Assembly: GCA_028716765.1 (NCBI GenBank)
Contig: JAQUPC010000062.1
Coordinates: forward strand, 1-12,869
DNA length: 12,869 nucleotides
Origin: Alphaproteobacteria bacterium
GTDB lineage: Bacteria; Pseudomonadota; Alphaproteobacteria; UBA9219
Reading direction: 5' to 3'
Below the pieces are notes generated by a model that had not been told where the DNA came from, did no database searches, and saw only the letters and a program-made list of their open reading frames with translations. The translations under genes were made by a program, and so were the position numbers. Shown one piece after another: positions 5,190 through 12,868 of the stretch. Every line of letters starts with the position of its first letter. Positions within the stretch are counted from its first letter, which is position 1.

Positions 5190-7408
5190 GCGCCCTTTTC
5201 CCCCATATAGTCCGGCAGCCAGCGTTCATGGACGCTGCGCAAGCGCACGACGTCGAGGCTCGTTCCGTTAAGCACAAGTTCTTCGCCGCCCGTGCGTCCC
5301 AGCAAAAGATAAGGAACGCCAGCCGCGTCGGCCCTTGCCTGAAAATCGTCGGCATCGCGCGCCGTGATAACGTAACGCGCCTGATCTTCCCCGAACCAGA
5401 AGGCGGCATCGTCCGCCGCCGCTTCCAGCTTGCATCCGGTATCGCCGGCCAAGGCCATTTCGGCGACGGCGACAAGCAAGCCGCCGTCCGACACGTCGTG
5501 GCAAGCCGTGACCGCGCCCTCATGGATCAACCCGCGCACGAACTTGCCATGGCGGCGCTCGGCCGTCAGGCTGACCGGCGGCGGCGCGCCCTCTTCCTTG
5601 CCGTACATAGCGCGCAAATAAAGCGATTGCCCGACGTGCCCTTTCGTCGCGCCGATGACGAAGATAGCCTCGCCTTCGGCCTTGAAGGCGATCGTGGCAT
5701 GCCGTGTCACGTCTTCCAGCAGGCCGACGCCGCCGATAACGGGCGCGGGCATGATCGGCTGGCCGTTGGTTTCGTTGTAAAGGCTGCAATTGCCGGAAAC
5801 GACGGGATAATCCAGCGCGCGGCAGGCTTCGTCCATGCCCTGAATAGCGCCGACGAACTGGCCCATGATGCGCGGCTTTTCCGGATTGCCGAAGTTCATG
5901 TTGTCCGTGATCGCGAGCGGCGTCGCGCCGACGGCGCACAGATTGCGATAACTTTCGGCGACGGCCTGACGCCCGCCCATAACAGGATCGGCGAAGCAGT
6001 AACGCTGCGTGCAATCCGTCGTCATGGCCAGTCCTTTGTTCGTGCCGTGCACGCGCACGACGGCGGCGTCGCCGCCCGACCGTTGAGCGGAATCCGCGCC
6101 GACCTGACTATCGTATTGCTCCCAGATCCAGCGGCGCGAACACAGTTCCGCCGAGCCCATCATCTTTTCCAGAACGCTGAACAGCGTTTCGCCCTTCGGC
6201 AACGGAACCTTCGCCGCGTCGATTTCCGGCTGCGGCGACGTGGCCTCCCAGGGCCGGTTGTAAACAGGCGAGGCTTCGACCAACGGCGCGACTTTCATAT
6301 CGACTTCGGTTTTGCCGTTTCGCTTGCAGACGAGGCGGCCCGTATCCGTCAGTTTGCCGATGACGGCGAAGTCCAGTTCCCATTTGCGGAAGATGCGCTC
6401 GGCCTCGGCCTCGCATTCGGGCTTCAGCACCATCAGCATGCGTTCCTGACTCTCGGACAGCATAATCTCATAGGCGCTCATTCCGGTCTCGCGGAGAGGC
6501 ACCTTGTCGAGATCGATCTCAATGCCCAATTCGCCCTTCGAAGCCATTTCGACGGACGACGACGTCAGCCCTGCCGCGCCCATGTCCTGAATGGCGATGA
6601 TCGCGTCGGTCGCCATAAGTTCGAGGCATGCCTCGATCAACAGCTTTTCCGTGAACGGATCGCCAACCTGAACCGTGGGACGCTTGGCGTCGGTGTTGGC
6701 ATCGAACTCGCCGGACGCCATCGTCGCGCCCTTGATGCCGTCGCGGCCCGTCTTCGAGCCGACGTAAACGACCGGATTGCCGATGCCCGCCGCTTGCGAC
6801 GTGAAAATGCGGTTTTTGTCGGCGATGCCGACCGTCATCGCGTTGACGAGAATATTGCCGTTGTAGCTTGAATGAAAACTGGTTTCGCCGCCCACCGTCG
6901 GCACGCCGACGCAGTTGCCGTAACCGCCGATGCCGGCCACCACGCCCGCCACGAGCGCACGCGTTTTGGGATGAGACGGATCGCCGAAGCGAAGCGCGTT
7001 GAGATTAGCAATCGGCCGCGCGCCCATCGTGAATACGTCGCGCAGAATGCCGCCGACGCCCGTCGCCGCGCCCTGATAGGGTTCGATGAACGACGGGTGG
7101 TTGTGGCTTTCCATCTTGAACACGGCAGCAAGGCCGTCGCCGATGTCGATAACGCCAGCGTTCTCACCCGGACCGATCAAAACACGCGGCCCCGTAGTCA
7201 GCAGCGTCTTCAGCCATACGCGCGTGGATTTGTACGAGCAATGCTCCGACCACATCGCAGCGGCGACGCCAAACTCGGCCTCCGTCGGCTCGCGTCCGAG
7301 AATGTCCAGCAAAACACCGTATTCCTCCCGCGCCATGTTGTGCTCGGCGATCAAGCGCTCTATATCGGGAGGGATGGTGTCTTGTTTGGCTGTCGGTTTC
7401 ATTTGCAT
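5186..7408 (-). CDS. purL: Phosphoribosylformylglycinamidine synthase, large subunit PurL
   Basis: PurL converts formylglycinamide ribonucleotide to the amidine (fourth step of purine synthesis) using ATP and ammonia channelled from PurQ. At 740 residues it is the small-type PurL that needs separate PurQ and PurS. Visible motifs include [14 protein letters not shown] (50-63, with the His56 region), the nucleotide-binding stretch [21 protein letters not shown] (97-117), [16 protein letters not shown] (117-132), and a second-half repeat with [11 protein letters not shown] and CHDVSDGGL. The start ATG at 7408 follows AGAGG and lies one base after the stop of the upstream gene. A second in-frame ATG lies two codons in. 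The stop overlaps bolA. Confidence 0.98.
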   Translation of the reverse strand: MQMKPTAKQDTIPPDIERLIAEHNMAREEYGVLLDILGREPTEAEFGVAAAMWSEHCSYKSTRVWLKTLLTTGPRVLIGPGENAGVIDIGDGLAAVFKMESHNHPSFIEPYQGAATGVGGILRDVFTMGARPIANLNALRFGDPSHPKTRALVAGVVAGIGGYGNCVGVPTVGGETSFHSSYNGNILVNAMTVGIADKNRIFTSQAAGIGNPVVYVGSKTGRDGIKGATMASGEFDANTDAKRPTVQVGDPFTEKLLIEACLELMATDAIIAIQDMGAAGLTSSSVEMASKGELGIEIDLDKVPLRETGMSAYEIMLSESQERMLMVLKPECEAEAERIFRKWELDFAVIGKLTDTGRLVCKRNGKTEVDMKVAPLVEASPVYNRPWEATSPQPEIDAAKVPLPKGETLFSVLEKMMGSAELCSRRWIWEQYDSQVGADSAQRSGGDAAVVRVHGTNKGLAMTTDCTQRYCFADPVMGGRQAVAESYRNLCAVGATPLAITDNMNFGNPEKPRIMGQFVGAIQGMDEACRALDYPVVSGNCSLYNETNGQPIMPAPVIGGVGLLEDVTRHATIAFKAEGEAIFVIGATKGHVGQSLYLRAMYGKEEGAPPPVSLTAERRHGKFVRGLIHEGAVTACHDVSDGGLLVAVAEMALAGDTGCKLEAAADDAAFWFGEDQARYVITARDADDFQARADAAGVPYLLLGRTGGEELVLNGTSLDVVRLRSVHERWLPDYMGEKGA

Positions 7409-7409
7409 A

Positions 7410-8294
7410 TCAATGCCTCTGTTCGATTTGAAACGGGTGCGCTACGCGTAAGAACTGGCCGGGTTCGGTTTCGTATTTGCGCAGAATCTCCTCGACCTTC
7501 CCGGTGTTCAAAAGTTGAGTTGTGGCCACGTCAGCCATTTGCTTAAGGCGGATATCGGGCGGGAGAGAAAGAGAAAGGGCGACCATATAGAGCGGGGGAT
7601 TGTGTTTGATAATGCGGATCGAGCCGGGATTGTTTTTCAGGAACTTTGATGCCGTCAAAATGTCGGTAAGGGCTATATCCGATTTGTTCGTGACCACGTT
7701 AAGAAGTTCATCGGTGATGGCGGCCGTTTGAGGCAAGCTGATATCCTGACTTTTCGGAAAACGAATGTTCCGGACAAACTGGGCCATGTCGCCATCGAGC
7801 GTCGAGATCCTGACTTCGGGACTGTTCATCGGCGCGGAATCGAGGTCAAAGCGGTGGTCCTCGGGGCGCACGGAGGCAATGAGGGGAATATAGGCGTAGG
7901 GCTGGGGATAGAAGGCGCGCTGGCCTCTTTTGGCGTTCTGCCACCCGGCGGCGCATTCCATGTCGTAACGCCCTGACGCCAGATCTTCAAGATAGGTTCC
8001 GAGGTTAAGTTCGGACGTCCATTCGATTTTCAAATCCGTGACTTCGGCAAAAGCTTCCATAAAATCGACGTACAAACCCGCCACTTTTCCCGTGTTGGGA
8101 TCTTTTGAGATAAAAGGAGGTTTAATAATATACCCGCAACGCACCGTGCGCGTACGTATGACGCGCTCGTAAACGCTTTCGGCTTTGGCAACGGCCGAAC
8201 CCTGCTCCTGCATGCCGACAGCGCGCATAACCAACAAGGTCATCGCGGCCGCAACGATAGCAATCAGCAAAATTTGGCCGAGTAGCTTTTTCAC
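7410..8294 (-). CDS. Family 3 periplasmic solute-binding protein, probably membrane-anchored
   Basis: This 294-residue protein looks like the amino-acid-type ABC solute-binding family (SBP_bac_3): [17 protein letters not shown] (49-65), [24 protein letters not shown] (69-92), then [14 protein letters not shown] (105-118), the usual ligand-contact region. An N-terminal hydrophobic span (about 5-25) lacks a clear cleavage site, so it may stay as an anchor. No permease or ATPase gene accompanies it. The start is GTG, overlapping the purQ TGA as GTGA, and its stop is one base from purL, so it is embedded in the purine operon. The ligand cannot be told. A sensory or regulatory role is as possible as transport. 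Confidence 0.85.
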   Translation of the reverse strand: MKKLLGQILLIAIVAAAMTLLVMRAVGMQEQGSAVAKAESVYERVIRTRTVRCGYIIKPPFISKDPNTGKVAGLYVDFMEAFAEVTDLKIEWTSELNLGTYLEDLASGRYDMECAAGWQNAKRGQRAFYPQPYAYIPLIASVRPEDHRFDLDSAPMNSPEVRISTLDGDMAQFVRNIRFPKSQDISLPQTAAITDELLNVVTNKSDIALTDILTASKFLKNNPGSIRIIKHNPPLYMVALSLSLPPDIRLKQMADVATTQLLNTGKVEEILRKYETEPGQFLRVAHPFQIEQRH

Positions 8295-8953
8295 GCCAGC
8301 CCCTTCACCAAACTCTCGAACATCGCCGCGCCGTCGGTGCCGCCGTGCAGTTCTTCCGCCACCCGCTCCGGATGCGGCATCATGCCGAGAACGTTGCCCG
8401 CCTCATTCACAAGCCCCGCGATGTCGTGCGCCGCGCCGTTCGGGTTCCCGAGATAGCGGAACACCACCTGCCCCTTATCCTCGATACGCTTCAGCGTTTC
8501 GGGCTCGGCGAAATAGTTGCCCTCTCCGTGCGCGATAGGAATGCGAAGTTCCTGCCCCTTCCGGTAGAGGCGCGTATAGTTGTTGTCGTTGCTTTCGACG
8601 CGCAACGTCACCGTGCGGCAAATAAACTTGAGGCTGACGTTGCGCAACAGAACGCCGGGCAAAAGCTGCGTTTCGCACAAAATCTGGAAGCCGTTGCAGA
8701 TGCCGAGGACATGGACGCCTTTTTTCGCTTGCGCGATTACCTCGCGCATGATGGGCGAATGCGCCGCCATCGCGCCCGTGCGCAGATAGTCGCCGTAGGA
8801 AAACCCGCCGGGCAGAACGATAAGGTCGAGTTTGGGCAATTCGGTATCGGCGTGCCAGATAAGACGCGGCTTTTTGCCCGTGGCGCGCTCCAGCGCCACC
8901 GCCGTGTCGCGATCGCAATTCGAGCCGGGAAATATGATGACTGCCGCTTCCAT
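8291..8953 (-). CDS. purQ: Phosphoribosylformylglycinamidine synthase, glutaminase subunit PurQ
   Basis: PurQ is the class I glutamine amidotransferase that releases ammonia from glutamine and feeds it to PurL. The 220 residues carry the oxyanion region [16 protein letters not shown] (46-61), nucleophile Cys86 in GICNGFQ, and the His194/Glu196 pair in [11 protein letters not shown]. The N-terminus [14 protein letters not shown] is characteristic of PurQ. A GGAAGG site stands 10 bases before the ATG. It is the first gene of the operon with the solute-binding protein, purL, bolA and grxD. No purS, which normally lies just upstream, is found in the 226 bases before it. Confidence 0.98.
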   Translation of the reverse strand: MEAAVIIFPGSNCDRDTAVALERATGKKPRLIWHADTELPKLDLIVLPGGFSYGDYLRTGAMAAHSPIMREVIAQAKKGVHVLGICNGFQILCETQLLPGVLLRNVSLKFICRTVTLRVESNDNNYTRLYRKGQELRIPIAHGEGNYFAEPETLKRIEDKGQVVFRYLGNPNGAAHDIAGLVNEAGNVLGMMPHPERVAEELHGGTDGAAMFESLVKGLA

Positions 8954-8997
8954 GCGTGCCCTGCCTTCCGGGAAAAAGAATCCTTTGAATCAAAGGC

Positions 8998-9026
8998 ACT
9001 CTAGGAGGCTGAGGCTAGGCTGGCAA
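8998..9026 (-). promoter_or_regulatory. Candidate sigma70-type promoter of the purQ operon
   Basis: On the minus strand, TTGCCA (9026-9021, 5 of 6) is followed by exactly 17 bases and TAGAGT (9003-8998, 4 of 6). Start would fall near 8990, giving a leader of about 37 bases. It lies just inside the terminator of the gene to the right, so the purQ operon would have its own start. No purine riboswitch or PurR-type site is recognised. Confidence 0.5.
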
Positions 9027-9063
9027 GGCGTGGAAAAAGCTAGAATAAACAACTTAAAGTAGA

Positions 9064-9097
9064 CAAAAAAAGCCGGGAAGGTAAACCTGCCCGGCCT
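9064..9097 (-). terminator. Rho-independent terminator for leftward transcription
   Basis: On the minus strand, GCCGGG (9095-9090) and CCCGGC (9077-9072) form the stem, extended inside by AGG/CCT around a TTTA loop, with a run of seven T from 9070 to 9064. The hairpin plus T-run is textbook. On the plus strand no T-run follows, so it stops only leftward transcription arriving from 9180-9956 or beyond. Confidence 0.85.
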
Positions 9098-9179
9098 TCA
9101 TATCGCCCCTGCTTATTACATTCCGGATCCATTTTGTCCCTCTTGCGGAACAATTTCTGAATATAAGTGATTTTATTGT

Positions 9180-9956
9180 TCAACGAGCTAAAGGAACGGG
9201 TTTGTTTCTAGCTTCATATTGCTTTTGAAAAGCCAACTGTGAAAGACGGGGCATTTCAAGCAATGCGCCCAACGTTTTATCGCAATCGCGCTCCAGATCT
9301 ATATCGGCAGCAATTTTTTTAATCGCGCCGCGATCGATTGCCTTTTCAACAAGGCGTGAAATCGGAGATACAACTAATGTTTCAACTAATGCTGCAACAA
9401 ACCCGACACCTGATACCTCCCCAATTACATTATTGAGTTGATCGTAATTATGCAACGAATCATACTTATCTATGACGTTGTAGGCAACCAAACCAACAAT
9501 TGCACAAATCGCCCCGATGCCGCCAACATGGCCCAATATTTTCTTTGAGTATTTCCGGAATTTTTCAGTAATGTTTTTTCGTTTTTCAAGTTTAGCCCTC
9601 TCTTCAAGGGTCAACATTTTAGTAGTTTGGATCAGTTCGTTTTCGCCTTGCAGAATGGGGGACGAAGCAAAGGCTTCAAGCAGGTATATTTTATTTTCGT
9701 GGGTAAGATTCCCATAAACCCCACGCAGATAATATTCTGGATAATCGGCCCTGTAATTTTCCTCTTTGGATTGGTGTAACGCCGTAACCAAATTATTTTT
9801 CAAGCTTTCATAACCATCATCATCAAGCGCCATTTGGCACAGCATGAGTGTGTGCTGGATGTTGTCTGCAATTTGGGGAGAGAATTCATCCACAAATTCA
9901 GTTTTTTGATACTCAAACAAAGTATCTGCAATAGCCGCTAACCCGCCATTGGTCAT
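9180..9956 (-). CDS. AT-rich protein with two membrane segments, unknown function
   Basis: I do not recognise this 258-residue protein. The first 110 residues look soluble and helical. A basic, coiled-coil-like stretch (EERAKLEKRKNITEKFRKYSKK, about 118-139) leads to a hydrophobic span at about 141-163, a tyrosine/asparagine-rich loop, and a second span at about 180-200. A soluble C-terminal tail follows. The start chosen (9956-9954) has AAAGGGGA seven bases upstream. An ATG 11 codons earlier has only a weak site. The gene is far more AT-rich than the pur operon and stands alone between the purQ promoter region and the restriction module, so it is probably acquired. Defence or stress functions are possible but unsupported. 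Confidence 0.7.
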   Translation of the reverse strand: MTNGGLAAIADTLFEYQKTEFVDEFSPQIADNIQHTLMLCQMALDDDGYESLKNNLVTALHQSKEENYRADYPEYYLRGVYGNLTHENKIYLLEAFASSPILQGENELIQTTKMLTLEERAKLEKRKNITEKFRKYSKKILGHVGGIGAICAIVGLVAYNVIDKYDSLHNYDQLNNVIGEVSGVGFVAALVETLVVSPISRLVEKAIDRGAIKKIAADIDLERDCDKTLGALLEMPRLSQLAFQKQYEARNKPVPLAR

Positions 9957-10190
9957 ATCAAATTCCCCTTTATATTCGTTTGGTGCCATTTTCTTGTGAC
10001 AACATGAAATTTAATAATAAATATCTATCATGCAGGCGAATATTGATCAAGCTTGTGCTATACTTTCGCTGATTTATCAGACGGATAACTTAACCTTTCT
10101 TTCTTGCCCCTCCCGTTCCTTAACGATAGGTTCAGGCGATAAGTTAGGGCCGTTTACATGTCACGTCTTTCCCACGCCAATCATCTTAAA
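9957..10190. other. AT-rich intergenic region with an extended -10 and a possible micro-ORF
   Basis: No normal gene is seen here. On the plus strand an extended -10 (TG-C-TATACT, 10056-10064) could start a transcript near 10071. Downstream, ATG at 10158 with AGGG eight bases before it opens a 20-codon frame (MSRLSHANHLK..LRLIN) ending TAG at 10218-10220. That frame could be a micro-protein, or the end of a facing gene that has been cut off. Confidence 0.3.
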
Positions 10191-10362
10191 CTTGCCGACA
10201 AGCTGCGCCTGATCAATTAGGGCCTGTTGGCTCCTTGCCGAGCGTTTGAGGCGTTCCTTGTCCGGCTACGACGGCGAGAGGCCTGTGCGGAACCTCTTTC
10301 AGCTTAAGGAGCATAAGTTCGCCCCTTTGCGTTATAGCTTCGTAACCGATTTCCTTAAGATC
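10191..10362. repeat. 172-bp direct repeat, left copy
   Basis: It matches 12499-12670 at constant offset 2308 with about ten mismatches and no gaps (roughly 94% identical by eye). It covers the 3' end of the minus-strand gene at the right edge plus 22 bases beyond its stop. The mismatches cluster at the 10351-10358 end. Confidence 0.9.
10213..10362 (-). pseudogene. Displaced 3' fragment (49 codons) of the right-edge gene
   Basis: The minus strand reads LKEIGYEAITQRGELMLLKL, KEVPHRPLAVVAGQGTPQTL and GKEPTGPN then stop TGA (10213-10215). It copies the end of the gene at 12521-12868 with a few substitutions (for example QRG for QSG, VVAGQ for AEAGQ). Upstream of 10362 the sequence is unrelated, so the fragment has no proper 5' end. 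Like the grxD fragment at 3628-3754, it is what remains of a gene 3' end on the far side of an insertion. Confidence 0.85.
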
Positions 10363-10368
10363 TTGCAG

Positions 10369-10381
10369 AGCCCATAGGGCT
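10369..10381. promoter_or_regulatory. Short palindrome at the left edge of the restriction module
   Basis: AGCCC-ATA-GGGCT is a perfect 5-bp inverted repeat with a 3-base centre, seven bases inside the module boundary and upstream of the candidate methyltransferase promoter. It could be an operator or simply junction sequence. Confidence 0.25.
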
Positions 10382-10415
10382 AAGCCTTTGAGAACAAAGA
10401 GTGAACGAAATCCTA

Positions 10416-10444
10416 TTTTCAAAAAGATTTCAGTGTGCTATTTT
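10416..10444 (+). promoter_or_regulatory. Candidate promoter for the methyltransferase-endonuclease operon
   Basis: TTTTCA (10416-10421, 4 of 6), a 17-base spacer and TATTTT (10439-10444, 4 of 6) with an extended-10 TG one base upstream. Start near 10451 would leave a leader of under 20 bases before the ATG at 10469, which argues for that start over the upstream TTG. Confidence 0.35.
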
Positions 10445-10468
10445 ATTTCAGTTGATTCTCTCCTACCA

Positions 10469-11650
10469 ATGAATCTAGCGATCCAAATGCTTTCAGCAAT
10501 AGATCTCTTTTGCGGTGCTGGTGGTTTGTCTGAAGGGTTTAGACAAGCAGGATTTCATGTTCTCGCAGGCAATGATTCTGATAAATATGCGGGGCATACT
10601 TATGAAAATACACACCAAGAGGCTGTTTTCGTTCCCGGACCTATTGAGAAATTAACTGCCAGAGATTTTTTGAATGCAGCAGAAATTAACATTGGTGAAC
10701 TTGATTGCCTGATAGGTGGCCCACCTTGTCAGGCCTTCAGTGTTTACAACCATCAGCGCGGAATGCACGATAAGCGTAGCGTACTTTTTCGTGAATATCT
10801 TAGAATTGTAAAAGGCATACAACCCAAATGGGTTGTGATGGAGAATGTTACCGGAATAATGTCAATTTGTGGCGGTCAGCCAGTTGAATCAATTAAGCAA
10901 GGGTTGGCAGAACTTGGCTATCACGTAGAAACCCGCATACTAAAAGCTGAAGAGTACGGGGTACCTCAAGAGCGTCGAAGAATTTTTTTTATTGGTAATC
11001 GCATTGGAAAACCAATTTTCTGGCCAAAACCGGATCATGGCATTGGACTAAATTCCTGCGTAACTGTGTGGGATGCCATCAGTGATTTGCCTATATTGAA
11101 GAATGGTGCAGATGCTGGCGAAGCTTTCTATCCCGGTCCGCCAAAATCCGGGTATCAAAAAATGCTCAGAAAAGGGTCTAAAAATATCACCAATCATTCG
11201 GCTCCTCGCTTATCCTCTATAAATCTAGAAAGAATGAAATACATTCCTCAAGGAGGCAGTTGGCGCGATATACCCATTGCATTGCTCCCTGCTGGAATGA
11301 AAAAAGCCAAACGTAGCGATCACACGAAAAGGTACGGTCGCCTGTGTAAAAGAGGTTTATCATCAACCGTGCTGACAAAATGTGATATTCACTGGGGTGC
11401 TTATATTCATCCCACTCAGGACAGGGCCCTAACAGTCAGGGAAGCGGCCCGCCTCCAGTCTTTTCCTGACTGGTTCGAATTCCAAGGTCCAAAAACAGAA
11501 CAGTATGTTCAAGTAGGCAATGCTGTCCCCCCTCTGTTGGGGCGAAGAGTGGCCGAGGCAATTATATCCGCTATAAAATATGGGAAAACCACCTCCGCAA
11601 TTAAACAAAAACACGATAATGATCTAGGGGAATATTTAATTGCCATATAA
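10469..11650 (+). CDS. DNA (cytosine-5) methyltransferase of a type II restriction-modification system
   Basis: It methylates C5 of a cytosine in its target site using S-adenosylmethionine and protects the host from the endonuclease encoded next. The C5 motifs are complete and in order in the 393-residue product: I, IDLFCGAGG (11-19); IV, GGPPCQAFS with nucleophile Cys87 (83-91); VI, ENV (125-127); VIII, QERRRIFFIG (167-176); the target-recognition region at about 180-310; IX, RALTVREAARLQSFP (319-333); X, VQVGNAVPP (347-355). Alternative starts are ATG 10487 and TTG 10388; none has a strong ribosome binding site. AT-rich, unlike the pur genes. It overlaps the endonuclease gene by 11 bases. 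Confidence 0.93.
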   Translation: MNLAIQMLSAIDLFCGAGGLSEGFRQAGFHVLAGNDSDKYAGHTYENTHQEAVFVPGPIEKLTARDFLNAAEINIGELDCLIGGPPCQAFSVYNHQRGMHDKRSVLFREYLRIVKGIQPKWVVMENVTGIMSICGGQPVESIKQGLAELGYHVETRILKAEEYGVPQERRRIFFIGNRIGKPIFWPKPDHGIGLNSCVTVWDAISDLPILKNGADAGEAFYPGPPKSGYQKMLRKGSKNITNHSAPRLSSINLERMKYIPQGGSWRDIPIALLPAGMKKAKRSDHTKRYGRLCKRGLSSTVLTKCDIHWGAYIHPTQDRALTVREAARLQSFPDWFEFQGPKTEQYVQVGNAVPPLLGRRVAEAIISAIKYGKTTSAIKQKHDNDLGEYLIAI

Positions 11651-12485
11651 TCCAGAACACATTATCGGTGAGATCCTTGGCAGAACTGCAGTGCTCGGAT
11701 ATAATCCGGCTTCCGCTGATTTCATCTGCCCTTATATCAACTCAAGATGCATTAAGCGCAGCACAAAACTGGGCAAACACAATCCCTATCCTGTATGCAG
11801 CATCTGGAAAAAGTCCGATAATAAGCAAATAGCCTTGGAAGATCTTATTTGTGTATGTCCGAAAAGATTTTATGCGGTCGATTTTCTAAAAGATGTCGTG
11901 CACCATTGCTGGCCGGGGAGCCATCCTTCCAATCCACGAATTGCTCCAGAAGTCAAAATGAAAGGTTTTGGCAATGTAGATTTTGTGATAGCTGATGTTC
12001 AAAAAGACCAATCTATCGCCCAATTTTTATCTGTCGAACTACAGTCAATTGATATCACTGGCTCTGTGATGGATGCTTATGATGCTCTTCTGGCCAACAG
12101 ATTTTTGGACAAAAAGCCAACTTCTGGATTAAACTGGAAAAACGTATACAAGCGTTATATAACCCAACTGATTGCCAAAGGATATTTTCATCACCACTGG
12201 AAAACGAAAATTGTCGCCGTCATTCAAGAACAGGTTTACAAATACATAAAAAAAGAAGCTGACTTTATGTGCTCGAAAAATGTGAAGGACGCGAACGTCA
12301 ATATCATTTTCATGACTTATGCATTCGATCGCGACCCTGAAAGGCTAGGACAATACAAGCCTATCCTTCAAACGATTGAGGGCACCAGCCATTCTAGCCT
12401 CCAAAATGCTGTCTTATATAAAAATGCACTTAACCGGGAGGAATTTTGTGCACAAATTAGCCGTTCCCTTACGCGCGTCAGATAA
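11640..12485 (+). CDS. NotI-family type II restriction endonuclease
   Basis: Likely the cutting partner of the preceding methyltransferase. The 281 residues show the NotI-family pattern. A Cys-rich N-terminal part, FICPYINSRC (Cys30, Cys37), YPVCSIW (Cys53) and LICVCPKRF (Cys71, Cys73), matches the four-Cys iron site known in NotI. It is followed by the PD-(D/E)xK-like core GNVDFVIADV (Asp114) and FLSVELQSIDITGS with Glu133-Leu-Gln135, the E-x-Q variant used by NotI. The start is TTG at 11640, with AGGGG nine bases upstream, inside the end of the methyltransferase gene, so translation is coupled. NotI cuts GCGGCCGC, but the specificity of this relative cannot be read from sequence. Confidence 0.82.
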   Translation: MPYNPEHIIGEILGRTAVLGYNPASADFICPYINSRCIKRSTKLGKHNPYPVCSIWKKSDNKQIALEDLICVCPKRFYAVDFLKDVVHHCWPGSHPSNPRIAPEVKMKGFGNVDFVIADVQKDQSIAQFLSVELQSIDITGSVMDAYDALLANRFLDKKPTSGLNWKNVYKRYITQLIAKGYFHHHWKTKIVAVIQEQVYKYIKKEADFMCSKNVKDANVNIIFMTYAFDRDPERLGQYKPILQTIEGTSHSSLQNAVLYKNALNREEFCAQISRSLTRVR

Positions 12486-12498
12486 ATTTTCTGAAGAC

Positions 12499-12670
12499 CT
12501 TGCCGACAAGCTGCGCCTGATCAATTAGGGCCTGTTGGCCCCTTGCCGAGCGTTTGAGGCGTTCCTTGTCCGGCTTCGGCGGCGAGAGGCCTGTGCGGAA
12601 CCTCTTTCAGCTTAAGGAGCATAAGTTCGCCACTTTGCGTTATCGCTTCGTAGCCGATCGACTTGAGATC
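12499..12670. repeat. 172-bp direct repeat, right copy
   Basis: This is the partner of 10191-10362. It begins 13 bases after the endonuclease stop and runs into the 3' end of the right-edge gene, which stays intact through this copy. Confidence 0.9.
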
Positions 12671-12868
12671 ATTAAGCACCTCGTCAGCAATCCGGCGGCT
12701 AACTTCACTCAACTTTCCAATATTCGGAAGTATGGCTTGTTCAACAATCGTGCGTTCGAGAGCGCTCTCAGGCGCATGCGCGGAAACAATCTTTAAGGTC
12801 TCAACGGCGCTGCGGATCGAGCCTAAAAAGTAATGTTCGAAGCCTTGGGCATAAACATCGGCCCAGAT
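12521..12868 (-). CDS. C-terminal 115 residues of an unrecognised protein (runs off the right edge)
   Basis: The minus frame is open from the window edge to TGA at 12521-12523. It reads IWADVYAQGFEHYFLGSIRS at the edge, then a helical middle (LERTIVEQAILPNIGKLSEV, RRIADEVLNDLKSIGYEA) and a glycine/proline/threonine-rich tail ending LGKGPTGPN. I do not recognise the family. Composition is GC-rich like the core genes. No start codon is needed inside the window: an apparent TTG start at 12712 is internal. Its last 49 codons are duplicated at 10213-10362 on the other side of the restriction module. Confidence 0.75.
   Translation of the reverse strand: MWADVYAQGFEHYFLGSIRSAVETLKIVSAHAPESALERTIVEQAILPNIGKLSEVSRRIADEVLNDLKSIGYEAITQSGELMLLKLKEVPHRPLAAEAGQGTPQTLGKGPTGPN

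Noticed and set aside
5228..6871. 547-codon open frame on the plus strand
   Set aside because: It is antisense to purL, rich in Arg, His and Ala as expected from the opposite strand of a GC-rich gene, and matches no family. The purL frame is certain.
10388..10468. TTG start giving a 420-residue methyltransferase
   Set aside because: There is no ribosome binding site, it begins near the module junction, and it would place the candidate promoter inside the coding region. C5 methyltransferases usually start close to motif I.
12554..12796. 80-codon plus-strand frame at the right edge
   Set aside because: It is antisense to the conserved minus frame, whose duplication with mostly coding-consistent changes supports the minus strand.
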